Assembly (NCBI GenBank): GCA_963677085.2
Contig: CAXXFH010000004.1
Location: 2,542,001-2,606,000 of the forward strand
Length of the DNA stretch: 64,000 nucleotides
Direction of reading: 5' to 3'
DNA from: G963677085 sp963677085
GTDB taxonomy: Bacteria > Planctomycetota > Planctomycetia > Pirellulales > Thermoguttaceae
Under the pieces are notes generated by a model, which had not been told where the DNA came from, did no database searches, and saw only the letters and a program-made list of their open reading frames with translations. A program made the position numbers and the translations under genes. Below are positions 33,026-41,471 of the stretch, piece after piece; the first letter of the stretch is position 1; every line of letters starts with the position of its first letter.

Positions 33026-34198
33026 ATGAAAATCCCCTTCAACAAACCGTTCATTGCGGGCAAGGAACTTTTTTACATCGCCGAGGCTGTAACGATGGGC
33101 AACATCGGTGGCGATGGCCATTTCACCCAAGCGTGTTGCCGATTGTTGGAAAAGCACTTCGATATTTCTCGTGTATTGCTGACGCCCTCATGCACGGCCG
33201 CACTAGAAATGGCGGCCATGCTGTGTGATCTTGGCCCGGGCGATGAGGTCATCATGCCCTCGTTCACGTTCGTCTCCACGGCCAACGCCGTGGTTCGCCT
33301 AGGGGCGAAGCCGGTTTTCGTCGATATTCGGCCCGACACACTCAACCTTGACGAAGATCTGATCGAAGAGGCCATCACCCCCAAAACCAAGGCGATCCTT
33401 CCGGTTCATTATGCCGGTGTCGGCTGCGAGATGGATCGCATCATGGAAATCGCCGAGAAACACCATTTGTTCGTCATAGAAGACGCTGCTCAAGGGGTGA
33501 ATTCTTTCTACAATGGTCGGGCTCTTGGGTCCATTGGACATCTTGGCTGCTACAGTTTCCATGAGACGAAGAACTACATCTGCGGTGAAGGCGGGGCCCT
33601 CTGCATCAACGACGAGCGATTCATCGAGCGAGCCGAAATCCTGCGTGACAAAGGGACCAACCGCCAGAAGTTTTTCCGTGGCCAGGTCGACAAATACACC
33701 TGGGTCGATGTCGGTTCGTCTTATGTCCCGAGTGAGATTGCTTCCGCGTTCCTTTACGGACAGCTCGAAATGCTCGAACCGATCGCCGACCGGCGCAAGG
33801 CGATCTACCAGTACTATTACGAGCGGCTCAAGCCACTGGAGTCGGAAGACCTGCTGCGTCTGCCGGTTATGCCGCTGACGTGCGTGAGCAACTATCACCT
33901 GTTCCACCTCCTGCTGCCGACCGAAGTTGCGGCGGCCGGCCTTCTCGGGTATCTCAAGAACCAGGGCATCGCGGCCGTCTTTCATTACGTGCCATTGCAT
34001 AGCTCGCCGATGGGGAGGAAGTTTGGCTATTGCCGAGGAGATCTCCCGGCCACCGAAACGCTCAGTGCCCAACTGATTCGATTGCCATTCTTTTACGAGA
34101 TTGCGCAAGAGGAACAACAGGATGTCGTACGAGCGATTGGCACCTTCCTGAGATCTTCGCTACATCACAATAGAGAAACGCTTCCCAAGGCTGCTTGA
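33026..34198 (+). CDS. wecE: dTDP-4-amino-4,6-dideoxygalactose transaminase (WecE/RffA-like)
   Basis: 390 residues, a DegT/DnrJ/EryC1-type PLP aminotransferase. The opening 'IPFNKPFIAGKELFYIAEAV' and 'SCTAALEMAAML' are characteristic of WecE. The PLP lysine is Lys182 in 'SFHETKNYICGEGGAL', and 'DAAQGVNSFYNGRALGSIG' lies before it. It should transfer an amino group to the 4-keto of dTDP-4-keto-6-deoxyglucose, giving dTDP-fucosamine. It lies 134 bp after rfbA, consistent with one dTDP-sugar route. The 15-bp gap to wbqC suggests cotranscription. Confidence 0.9.
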   Translation: MKIPFNKPFIAGKELFYIAEAVTMGNIGGDGHFTQACCRLLEKHFDISRVLLTPSCTAALEMAAMLCDLGPGDEVIMPSFTFVSTANAVVRLGAKPVFVDIRPDTLNLDEDLIEEAITPKTKAILPVHYAGVGCEMDRIMEIAEKHHLFVIEDAAQGVNSFYNGRALGSIGHLGCYSFHETKNYICGEGGALCINDERFIERAEILRDKGTNRQKFFRGQVDKYTWVDVGSSYVPSEIASAFLYGQLEMLEPIADRRKAIYQYYYERLKPLESEDLLRLPVMPLTCVSNYHLFHLLLPTEVAAAGLLGYLKNQGIAAVFHYVPLHSSPMGRKFGYCRGDLPATETLSAQLIRLPFFYEIAQEEQQDVVRAIGTFLRSSLHHNRETLPKAA

Positions 34199-34213
34199 GG
34201 AATTGTAGGTGCC

Positions 34214-34927
34214 ATGAGTCCATCGGTGTTGAATATGGGTAAGTCTGTTGCCATAGTTCAGTCGAACTATATCCCGTGGAAAGGCTATTTCGATCTCATC
34301 AACTCCGCCGACGAATTCGTGTTGTTTGACGACATGCAATTCACGCGGCGTGATTGGCGCAATCGCAATAAGATCAAAACGGCCCATGGGCTCAAATGGC
34401 TCACTATTCCAGTTGCCGTGAAAGGACGCTACTATCAGCGCATTTGCGATACCCTGGTCAGCGACAGCGACTGGGGTGTCGCCCACTGGACGACAATCCG
34501 GCACGCTTATGGCCGCTCCCCGTTTTTCAAGGACTATGAAACACTATTTGAGCAACTGTATTTGGAAACGACCGAGACGTGTCTGAGTGCTATCAATCAT
34601 CGTTTTATAACGGCAATCTGCGACCTTTTGGGGATCAAAACGAAACTCAGCTGGTCGAGCGACTATCAGTTGGTCGAAGGAAAAACTCGCCGACTGGTCG
34701 AAATTTGTCGTCAAGCGGGCGCGGATGAGTATCTAAGTGGACCTGCCGCCGGGGATTATTTGGAGCCAGAGCAATTCGAGGCGATCGACATCTCGCTACG
34801 ATACATGGATTACTCAGGCTATCCCGAGTACCCCCAGCTCTATGGCGACTTCGATCACGGCGTCACGATACTCGACTTGCTTTTCAATGTTGGTCCCGAA
34901 GCCCCGAAATACATGAAATCGTTCTGA
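34214..34927 (+). CDS. WbqC family protein
   Basis: 237 residues. The N-terminal 'VAIVQSNYIPWKGYFDLINSADEFVLFDDMQFTRRDWRNRNKIKT' region is the WbqC hallmark, and the C-terminal 'YPEYPQLYGDFDHGVTILDLLFNVG' completes the family profile. WbqC-like proteins occur in O-antigen and glycan loci. Members are thought to add glycine or another amino acid to amino sugars, but the role is not proven for most. Its place right after the aminotransferase gene fits modification of the new 4-amino group. The first ATG (34214) is used; a second at 34235 is also possible. Confidence 0.88.
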   Translation: MSPSVLNMGKSVAIVQSNYIPWKGYFDLINSADEFVLFDDMQFTRRDWRNRNKIKTAHGLKWLTIPVAVKGRYYQRICDTLVSDSDWGVAHWTTIRHAYGRSPFFKDYETLFEQLYLETTETCLSAINHRFITAICDLLGIKTKLSWSSDYQLVEGKTRRLVEICRQAGADEYLSGPAAGDYLEPEQFEAIDISLRYMDYSGYPEYPQLYGDFDHGVTILDLLFNVGPEAPKYMKSF

Positions 34928-34928
34928 C

Positions 34929-35891
34929 ATGCATTTGTCCGTTGTTTCGACTTTATATCATTCAGCGCCTTATCTGCGCGAATTCTGCTCCCGCGTTGCG
35001 GCGACTTGTGAATCGTTGACGGACGATTACGAAATCGTTCTTGTCAATGACGGTTCTCCCGACGATTCGCTTGCCATGGCCCTCGAATTGCAACGGGAGA
35101 ATGCGCGCATCAAGATCGTTGATTTGGCTTCGAATTACGGGCAGCATCGCGCGATGATGACCGGTCTGGAGCACGCCAACGGCGAATGGCTCTTCTTGAT
35201 CGATGCCGATCTCGAAGAGGCCCCCGAAGTACTTCGCGAATTCTGGACTACGCTGCAGAACTCAAATGCGGACGTCGTCTACGGCGTGCAGGAGGCGAGA
35301 AAAGGAAGGCTATTTGAGCGACTCAGCGGCGCCGTTTTTTACAAGATCTTCAATCGGCTATCGACGCACCGGATTCCAGAGAATGTTTCCACCGTTCGGT
35401 TAATGAGTAGACGCTATGTCGATTCGCTGCTTCAATTCCGCGAACGCGAATTGATGATCGCCGGTTTATGGGCGGCAACCGGCTACCAGCAGGTGCCGCA
35501 TCCCATCGCCAAGAGATCAAAGGGCACTACGAGTTACAGTATCCGGAAGCGGATCAGCGTGTTCGTCAACGCCCTGACGTCCTTTAGCGCGAAGCCGTTG
35601 ATGCTTGTTTTTTACTTGGGTGCACTTATCATCTTCGGGTCGACGGTCGCCGCTGGCTGGATCGTTGCCTGCCGCTTGTTCGTCTCGGAGTATTCGGCCG
35701 GCTGGCCTTCGCTCATCGTTTCGATATGGATGCTGGGAGGGGTGACCGTGTTTTGCCAAGGACTTATCGGTATTTACTTGTCGAAGATTTTCGTGGAAGT
35801 CAAACGCAGACCATACACGATCGTCCGTCATGTCTACGAGCGGAGTTTGGAGAAAGACTTATGCACCTCGAGTCCCCCCTCGGTAAAGTAA
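34929..35891 (+). CDS. Family 2 glycosyltransferase (polyprenyl-phosphate type)
   Basis: 320 residues. The GT-A domain (about 1-230) has 'VNDGSPDDS', 'NYGQHRAMMTGLEHA' and the DxD-type 'LIDADLEEAPE'. Two hydrophobic helices follow at about 225-255 and 262-290. The order is that of ArnC/GtrB/DPM-type enzymes that link a sugar to polyprenyl phosphate at the membrane. It starts one base after the wbqC stop, and its end overlaps the next gene by 31 bp, so translation is probably coupled. It may load the modified amino sugar or a branch sugar onto the lipid carrier. Confidence 0.88.
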   Translation: MHLSVVSTLYHSAPYLREFCSRVAATCESLTDDYEIVLVNDGSPDDSLAMALELQRENARIKIVDLASNYGQHRAMMTGLEHANGEWLFLIDADLEEAPEVLREFWTTLQNSNADVVYGVQEARKGRLFERLSGAVFYKIFNRLSTHRIPENVSTVRLMSRRYVDSLLQFRERELMIAGLWAATGYQQVPHPIAKRSKGTTSYSIRKRISVFVNALTSFSAKPLMLVFYLGALIIFGSTVAAGWIVACRLFVSEYSAGWPSLIVSIWMLGGVTVFCQGLIGIYLSKIFVEVKRRPYTIVRHVYERSLEKDLCTSSPPSVK

Positions 35892-36484
35892 GAGATTACT
35901 ATACTTGTAAGCTTGCCGAGCACGGAACAACGCCTGCTGGCGTTGACTGGAACTCCTCCGATTCTCAGCGACTCCGTTTCGAGCAACTGCTGAAGGTCTG
36001 TGGCGCGAAACGTGAGTTCACCATTACCGACTATGGCGCGGGCTACGGCGCGCTCATCGACACGCTCGTTGAGAAGGGATACCGATTCCAATATCGTGGG
36101 TTTGATATCTCGCGGGAAATGGTCGAAACGGGCAGGTCGTGCTATGCGCAACGCGCCGACTGTGAATTCGTCGCGGTCGATGCGGAACTCGTCCCCACGG
36201 ATTTCGTCGTGGCAAGCGGCATTTTCAACGTGACACTTGGCACGTCGCTGGCTGAATGGAAAAAGTATGTGCTACAAACGCTCGCACGACTCAACGAACT
36301 TGCCCTTTCCGGTTTTGCATTTAATGTGTTGACGAAGTACTCGGACCCCGAGCGGATGCGTCCCGATCTCTATTATGCTGATCCATGCTTCCTTTTCGAC
36401 CACTGCAAACGCAATTTCTCTCGCAACGTTGCCCTGTTGCATGATTATGAACTGTATGAGTTTACTATGATTGTTCGGAAGTAA
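35861..36484 (+). CDS. SAM-dependent methyltransferase
   Basis: 207 residues from ATG 35861 (MHLESPLGKVRDYYTCKLAEHG), with GGAGAAAG upstream; the longer frame would lie inside the glycosyltransferase gene. The Rossmann motif I is 'ITDYGAGYGALIDTLVEKGY' and motif post-I is 'YRGFDISREMVETGR'. The fold fits class I SAM methyltransferases. The target may be a hydroxyl, amine or lipid-linked sugar of the glycan. The overlap with the upstream gene and 4-bp gap to the downstream gene place it firmly in the operon. Confidence 0.82.
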   Translation: MHLESPLGKVRDYYTCKLAEHGTTPAGVDWNSSDSQRLRFEQLLKVCGAKREFTITDYGAGYGALIDTLVEKGYRFQYRGFDISREMVETGRSCYAQRADCEFVAVDAELVPTDFVVASGIFNVTLGTSLAEWKKYVLQTLARLNELALSGFAFNVLTKYSDPERMRPDLYYADPCFLFDHCKRNFSRNVALLHDYELYEFTMIVRK

Positions 36485-36488
36485 CCGC

Positions 36489-37181
36489 ATGCTCGACATC
36501 GAAGGTCCACCCTCCATGCATAAAAAAGTCGTGATTTTCGGCACGGGCGATTTTGCGAGAACCGCCGAGGTGTATCTGACAGCAGATAGTCCGTACGAAG
36601 TCGTGGCGTTCACCGTGCACCGAGAACGGTTGGAAACGACACAACTACGCCAGAAGCCCGTGGTCGCGTTCGAAGAATTGGAGCAGAAATACCCTCCGGA
36701 CGAGTATTCGATGTTCGTCGCTATCGGCTTTGGGCGCGTCAATAAGTCGCGAGCCGAAACCTACGACGTATGCAAGTCCCTGGGTTACGAGTTGATTACC
36801 TATGTGAATTCGAAGGCCGTGTCTTGGGGTGAGATCGCGATTGGCGATAACTGCTTCATTTTCGAGAACAACGTGATTCAACCGTTCGCTCGGATTGGCA
36901 ACAATGTGATCCTTTGGAGCGGGAACCACATCGGCCACGATGCGACGATCGAGGACCACTGTTTTATTTCCTCGCACGTCGTAGTTTCCGGGAACGTCAC
37001 CGTGGGGAATCATTCATTCTTGGGAGTAAACGCCACAATCCGGGACGGCGTGACCATCGGCCCGGAGTCAGTCATTGGCGCGGCTGCGGTAATCCTCAAG
37101 GACACGCCGCCGCAAGCCGTCTATAGGACAACCGAAACGCTGATCTCCAAGGTTACCAGCGATCGATTGCGGCATCTCTGA
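36489..37181 (+). CDS. NeuD/PglD-like sugar acyltransferase
   Basis: 230 residues. An N-terminal Rossmann-like PglD domain ('KKVVIFGTGDFARTAEVYL') is followed by a left-handed beta-helix of hexapeptide repeats (about 115-215: 'IGDNCFIFENNVIQPFARIGNNV', 'IGHDATIEDHCFISSHVVVSG'). This is the build of UDP-4-amino-sugar N-acetyltransferases (PglD) and NeuD, so it may acylate the 4-amino-dideoxy sugar made by the WecE-like enzyme. The catalytic His in 'GNHIGHDA' is present. ATG 36489 has GGAAG before it; ATG 36516 is an alternative. Confidence 0.85.
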   Translation: MLDIEGPPSMHKKVVIFGTGDFARTAEVYLTADSPYEVVAFTVHRERLETTQLRQKPVVAFEELEQKYPPDEYSMFVAIGFGRVNKSRAETYDVCKSLGYELITYVNSKAVSWGEIAIGDNCFIFENNVIQPFARIGNNVILWSGNHIGHDATIEDHCFISSHVVVSGNVTVGNHSFLGVNATIRDGVTIGPESVIGAAAVILKDTPPQAVYRTTETLISKVTSDRLRHL

Positions 37182-37194
37182 GAAAGGCGCGACG

Positions 37195-38094
37195 ATGAAA
37201 TGGGAAAAGCTCGGGCAGGTTTTCGTGCCCAATTGCGAGCAGTCATGGATGCAATCGCACGCCTCGAATCCCACTGCGGAACCGATCGAGGGTAGCCTAT
37301 TTCGCGTCTATTTCAGCTGTCGAGACGGCGACAATAGGTCGAGTATCGGGACTGTGGTGCTCGATGTGTCTGATCGTCCACGGGTACTAGAGCTCTTCTC
37401 GGAACCGGTGTTGGCTCCAGGAACGCGCGGAATGTTTGACGACAGTGGAGCGTCCATGGGATGCTTAGTGCAGGTCGGTTCCAAGCGATATCTTTATTAC
37501 ACCGGTTGGAACCTCTCGGTGACCGTGCCATGGCGAAATAGTATTGGATTGGCGGTTAGTGAACATTTTGACGCCCCCTTTCGGAAGTGGTCGCTCGCAC
37601 CGATCATCGATCGCGCGCCGACGGATCCGTTTTCTCTCTCGTATCCTTGGGTGCTCAAGGAGGGCGACGAGTGGAGGATGTGGTACGGTTCGAACCTCAG
37701 TTGGGGGCCGGGAAAAAGCGATATGTTTCATGTGATCAAATATGCCTCGTCGACGGATGGTCTCTGCTGGAAACGAGACGGCCAACAGGTCGTCGGCGAT
37801 TCTGACCCCAAGCAATACGCATTCTGCCGACCTACTGTGATGCGACTCGGAACCAAGTACTGCATGTGGTACAGCTACCGTGGGAACGCGTATCGCATTG
37901 GCTATGCCGAATCACCCGACGGTCTCCACTGGGAACGAATGGATGATAAGGCGGGCATCGATGTTTCGGATTCGGGATGGGACTGCGAGATGATCGAGTA
38001 TCCGTGCGTGTTCGCTCACGACAACCGGCTCTTTATGCTCTACAACGGGAACGATTTCGGACGGACAGGATTCGGGCTCGCTGTTGCGAGCTGA
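37195..38094 (+). CDS. Glycosidase-like five-bladed beta-propeller protein
   Basis: 299 residues with no signal peptide. It has recurring W/Y-rich blade motifs ('KRYLYYTGWNLS', 'EWRMWYGSNLSWG', 'KYCMWYSYRGNAYRIGYAES', 'RLFMLYNGNDFG') as in GH43/GH32/GH62-type propellers. The acidic residues one would expect to be catalytic are not certain ('DDSGASMG', 'EMIEYPCV'). Proteins of this class occur in surface-glycan gene clusters without known activity. It lies 13 bp after the acyltransferase gene. As it has no export signal, action in the cytoplasm on a precursor, or a structural role, is more likely than polysaccharide degradation. Confidence 0.7.
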   Translation: MKWEKLGQVFVPNCEQSWMQSHASNPTAEPIEGSLFRVYFSCRDGDNRSSIGTVVLDVSDRPRVLELFSEPVLAPGTRGMFDDSGASMGCLVQVGSKRYLYYTGWNLSVTVPWRNSIGLAVSEHFDAPFRKWSLAPIIDRAPTDPFSLSYPWVLKEGDEWRMWYGSNLSWGPGKSDMFHVIKYASSTDGLCWKRDGQQVVGDSDPKQYAFCRPTVMRLGTKYCMWYSYRGNAYRIGYAESPDGLHWERMDDKAGIDVSDSGWDCEMIEYPCVFAHDNRLFMLYNGNDFGRTGFGLAVAS

Positions 38095-38155
38095 CGCAGA
38101 ACACGGTCGGGAAGGATGAGTAAATAATTGGTCCCGAGAAAGAGAGAATACGGAA

Positions 38156-39010
38156 ATGCCCATTTGCGTGAACGACAAACCGCTCTCCGAAGAAGCGAGT
38201 CGCGACATTCCCGCGCCCTTGAAGCCTGAGGAGTTCGATTTTGGGCTCTTGTTCGAAATGCAGAAAGATCATTTTTGGTATCGGGGGCGTCATCGCTTTA
38301 TTCTTGAAGCGTTCAGAAGATGGTGCTATGCGGACAACAGCGATTCGCTACGGGTCATCGATGCCGGCTGTGGATGTGGCGGATGGATGGACTACCTGCT
38401 CAAGCATTTTCCTCGCCGGCCGGCGGAGTGCGCTGTCGGCGACTCCTCGCCCGAGGCGTTGGAGTATGCCAGCCAGGTGTTGCCGCCTGAAGTTGAGCGT
38501 TATCCCATCGATCTGATGAGCCTCGGCTGGGAAAACCGCTGGGATGTGATCTTTCTATTAGACGTGATCGAGCACATTCCAGACCATGAACTGGCGATGC
38601 GGGAAGTGGCTTCTGCGTTGTCACCCGGCGGTTTTGCCGTGGTAACGGTGCCGGCATTCCAGCAGCTCTGGAGCTTCAACGACGAAATAGCCGGCCATCA
38701 GCGGCGTTACACGATCGCCGATTTCGCTCAGCTTTCCGAAGCAGTTGGGCTCAAACTTTGTGATGCGCGATACTTCATGTTCTTCCTAAGCCCGCTGCTG
38801 GCATTCAGCCGCTGGCTTGCCGAGCGCAATGTCTCCAAGATGTCGCAAGACGAACGGCAAGAGCTCGCCGAAAAGATGCACCGAGTTCCCTCTCCCTTAA
38901 TCAACACAACTCTGAAGGCAATCTTTGGCCTTGAGACGCCGTTGGGGCATCGGATCTCCTTTCCTTTTGGGTCTTCACTGCTTGCTGTTCTGCGGCACCC
39001 TACGTCATGA
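38156..39010 (+). CDS. Class I SAM-dependent methyltransferase
   Basis: 284 residues. Motif I 'VIDAGCGCGGWMDYLLKHF' is near residue 63, then 'GDSSPEALEYA', 'VIFLLDVIEHIPDHE' (motif II region) and 'ALSPGGFAVVTVPA' (motif III). This matches the Methyltransf_11/23 class common in glycan and lipid modification. The C-terminal third is more hydrophobic ('FMFFLSPLLAFSRWLAE') and could touch the membrane. It belongs to the glycan cluster and is followed after 36 bp by the membrane protein gene. Confidence 0.85.
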   Translation: MPICVNDKPLSEEASRDIPAPLKPEEFDFGLLFEMQKDHFWYRGRHRFILEAFRRWCYADNSDSLRVIDAGCGCGGWMDYLLKHFPRRPAECAVGDSSPEALEYASQVLPPEVERYPIDLMSLGWENRWDVIFLLDVIEHIPDHELAMREVASALSPGGFAVVTVPAFQQLWSFNDEIAGHQRRYTIADFAQLSEAVGLKLCDARYFMFFLSPLLAFSRWLAERNVSKMSQDERQELAEKMHRVPSPLINTTLKAIFGLETPLGHRISFPFGSSLLAVLRHPTS

Positions 39011-39046
39011 AGACCCTGGCAAATCCTGGAAAGGCATACTCGCAAA

Positions 39047-40984
39047 ATGAAAACAACCGTAATAGCGGAAACACGAATGCTGAAATCGGAGACCCGTCTT
39101 CAAGACCAACCTCAAACCTTTGTTGGCGATAGGCCAGAAACGCAGAACAATAGAGGATGGAAAACCGCTTCGGTTGTCTTCTCACTGTTTCTGTTCTGGA
39201 TGGTGTTTCATGTCGCGCCAGAGAACGCTCATGTGATCATCCATGATTCCTTGGATAGCATTACACCCGTCTATCACGTTTTCGCGAAGAGTGACTGCGT
39301 TTTTGCCGATTCGCAAACGCAGTTTCCGGCACTGCTCGGCGGAATTCCTCGAGGTTGTTTGTTCAGTGAATTGTCGCTGCTGCTTTGGCCCTACTTTTTT
39401 TTGTCGCCACCCTGGGCTTTCGCCGTAACCGTGGCGGCCATACGTTTAACGGCCTTTTGGGGTATGTGGTTGCTGCTCTCGCGTCCCGCCTTGGCCGGGA
39501 ACACGCGTTTTGTGGCCTTCGGTGTCGCGGCAGCGTTCGCCTGCCTTCCCTTCTACCCGATTTTGGGCCTGACTGTCGCGGGGCAACCTTGGCTTCTCCA
39601 CGCATGGTTAAATATTCGCGACAAGAAGAGCCTTTTCATTTCATTTCTGGTCCTTGCGCTGTTTGGACTAAGTTCAAGCCTGATCGCGGTCGGAATATTT
39701 ATCTTGCCATTGCTGACAATTGCAGCAGTGATTGACGGGCTTCGGTACCGACGAATTCCTTGGCTTTCCCTGGCCGCCGTAGCGGTCCTCACCGTGAGCT
39801 ACGCCCTCTGTGAATATCGCCTGATTTCATCGACGTTGTTCAACACGGGTTACCAGTCACATCGTTTCGAGTTTGGCTTCTCCCACCACCTGACCCTGGT
39901 AGAATCCCTCACCCGGGCCTGTAAAAACTTCATCTCGGGGCAGTACCACACCCCCAGTGTCCACTGGCCCGTGTTGTTCATCGCCTTTGGAATCGGACTT
40001 TACGTGGGCATCGATCAATTGCGGCGGGCTCGAGTTGCGGCGAGGCAAGACGCGGCGACTCCCAATGCCGATAATGAGTCGCTCCGGTGGCAACTGACGA
40101 TGCTCTCGGTGCTTATGGCGGCTGGTGCGTTAGTTTCTTTCTGGTTTGGTATCTACCGCTGGGAATTCACCGGTAGATTAATCGGCGCGTTGCACATCGA
40201 TCTTCTCACGGCGACTAATCTGGAACGAATTCACTATTTCCATCCGTTGCTCTGGTCGCTGGCCTTGGCCTTCGCTTTGTGCATCATCGCAACACGTGCC
40301 CGTTGGGGACGGAACATTGTGATCGGGTTGCTTATATGGCACGGAGCAGCCTTATGTCAAGCCAGTCATGGATGGCCACACCAGGACGCGATCACCTTCC
40401 GGGAGTTTTATTCTCCCGAGCTGTTTTCGGAAGTAGAAAAGCACATCGGGCGTCCCCAAGATGAATATCGCGTTGTCAGCCTTGGGCTCGATCCGGCCAT
40501 CTCCCTGTACAATGGCTTCTACACAGCGGACGGGTATTGGGTCAACTACCCGCTCGAATATAAGCATCGCTTTCGCAAGGTAATCGCCGGTGAACTTGCG
40601 AAGGACAACGACCTGGCATCTTACTTTGACACCTGGGGGTCGCGCTGTTATCTTTTTTCGAGTGAACTTAGAAAGCCATTTCTCTACACGAAAGATCATG
40701 CCAAACGCCGCGTGGACCACCTGGCTATCAACACGACGGCACTTTGGAACCTTGATTGCCGGTACATCCTAAGCGCGGTTGAGATAGGCAACAGCAACGA
40801 AACCGGACTTCGGCTCGAACGAGTCTTTCGCCAGGACGATTCGCCTTGGGAGATCTTCCTTTATGCCGTTCCTCGGCCGGATACGGTGGCATCTTTCGCG
40901 CCATCCGAGTCGTGCTCCATGAAAGTGGCCAGGGCGCCGGAAATCACCTCGACTTGGCAACGCTCGTCGGCCGAGCGGCCCTGA
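39047..40984 (+). CDS. Polytopic membrane protein, DUF6044-like
   Basis: 645 residues with about ten hydrophobic helices between 45 and 440, then a soluble domain of about 200 residues. Motifs such as 'IIHDSLDSITPVYHVFAKSD' near the first loop and the C-terminal soluble part 'EYRVVSLGLDPAISLYNGFYTADGYWVNYPLEYKHRFRKVI' fit DUF6044, a family with a GT-C-like topology. It could be a lipid-linked-sugar glycosyltransferase acting on the outer face of the membrane, but this is inference. The first extracytoplasmic loop carries Asp residues as GT-C enzymes do. It is the last gene of the operon. Confidence 0.65.
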   Translation: MKTTVIAETRMLKSETRLQDQPQTFVGDRPETQNNRGWKTASVVFSLFLFWMVFHVAPENAHVIIHDSLDSITPVYHVFAKSDCVFADSQTQFPALLGGIPRGCLFSELSLLLWPYFFLSPPWAFAVTVAAIRLTAFWGMWLLLSRPALAGNTRFVAFGVAAAFACLPFYPILGLTVAGQPWLLHAWLNIRDKKSLFISFLVLALFGLSSSLIAVGIFILPLLTIAAVIDGLRYRRIPWLSLAAVAVLTVSYALCEYRLISSTLFNTGYQSHRFEFGFSHHLTLVESLTRACKNFISGQYHTPSVHWPVLFIAFGIGLYVGIDQLRRARVAARQDAATPNADNESLRWQLTMLSVLMAAGALVSFWFGIYRWEFTGRLIGALHIDLLTATNLERIHYFHPLLWSLALAFALCIIATRARWGRNIVIGLLIWHGAALCQASHGWPHQDAITFREFYSPELFSEVEKHIGRPQDEYRVVSLGLDPAISLYNGFYTADGYWVNYPLEYKHRFRKVIAGELAKDNDLASYFDTWGSRCYLFSSELRKPFLYTKDHAKRRVDHLAINTTALWNLDCRYILSAVEIGNSNETGLRLERVFRQDDSPWEIFLYAVPRPDTVASFAPSESCSMKVARAPEITSTWQRSSAERP

Positions 40985-41118
40985 TGCGGTTTGGCCATGC
41001 GATCCTGGTAGATTCCGCGAAGCGTCAGGGCACACTTGATGCCTTGCAGCGAAACCGTAGAGCCGCTGCCGATGGTGTAAATCCGTCGTTGGATGTTCAG
41101 AGCTTTTTATTTGGTAAA

Positions 41119-41139
41119 ACCACGGCCTCTGGCCGTGGT
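41119..41139 (+). terminator. Hairpin ACCACGGCC-tct-GGCCGTGGT
   Basis: A perfect 9-bp stem 135 bp after the last glycan gene. It could end the operon. Hairpins of this wording also occur at ends of IS200/IS605 elements, which would suit the transposase-like relic at the other edge. Confidence 0.45.
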
Positions 41140-41245
41140 CGATTATCGTCCTTCTTCTCTTTTACCGCATGCTCTTCATATACTTCTTGGTAATCTCCGC
41201 CACTCGTCAATTGCCCCGAGAAGGACCACTTTCAAGTAGCCGATG

Positions 41246-41357
41246 ATACCCAGCGAAGGCCCATAGGCCGTTCGGGCAAATCAGACCTATCCCGCTTTTC
41301 GATGCCCAACGATTGCCGAGACAACGGAGGGGCAGTGCCACCAGCCGGGAATCGGAT
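41246..41357. repeat. Right direct repeat flanking the glycan island
   Basis: Matches 30983-31093 in the same orientation, best over 41305-41357 (ending CCAGCCGGGAATCGGAT). The repeats lie about 10.3 kb apart and enclose the complete glycan operon. Confidence 0.75.
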
Positions 41358-41471
41358 TTGCGCGAACTTGGCCGCGGCGGCTGGTGTCGATAGATGAAAC
41401 GCGGTCTTGGCGTTCAAAGCCGTGGTAAGGGAACGATGGATTTTCGACGTGGCCTCTTGGGAAAATCAGAA

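Larger units (their letters stand above)
40985..41471. other. Right edge of the glycan island
   Basis: 487 bp. It holds a 9-bp hairpin (41119-41139), the right direct-repeat copy (41246-41357) and otherwise no gene. A few short frames are present but look non-coding. Confidence 0.5.
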
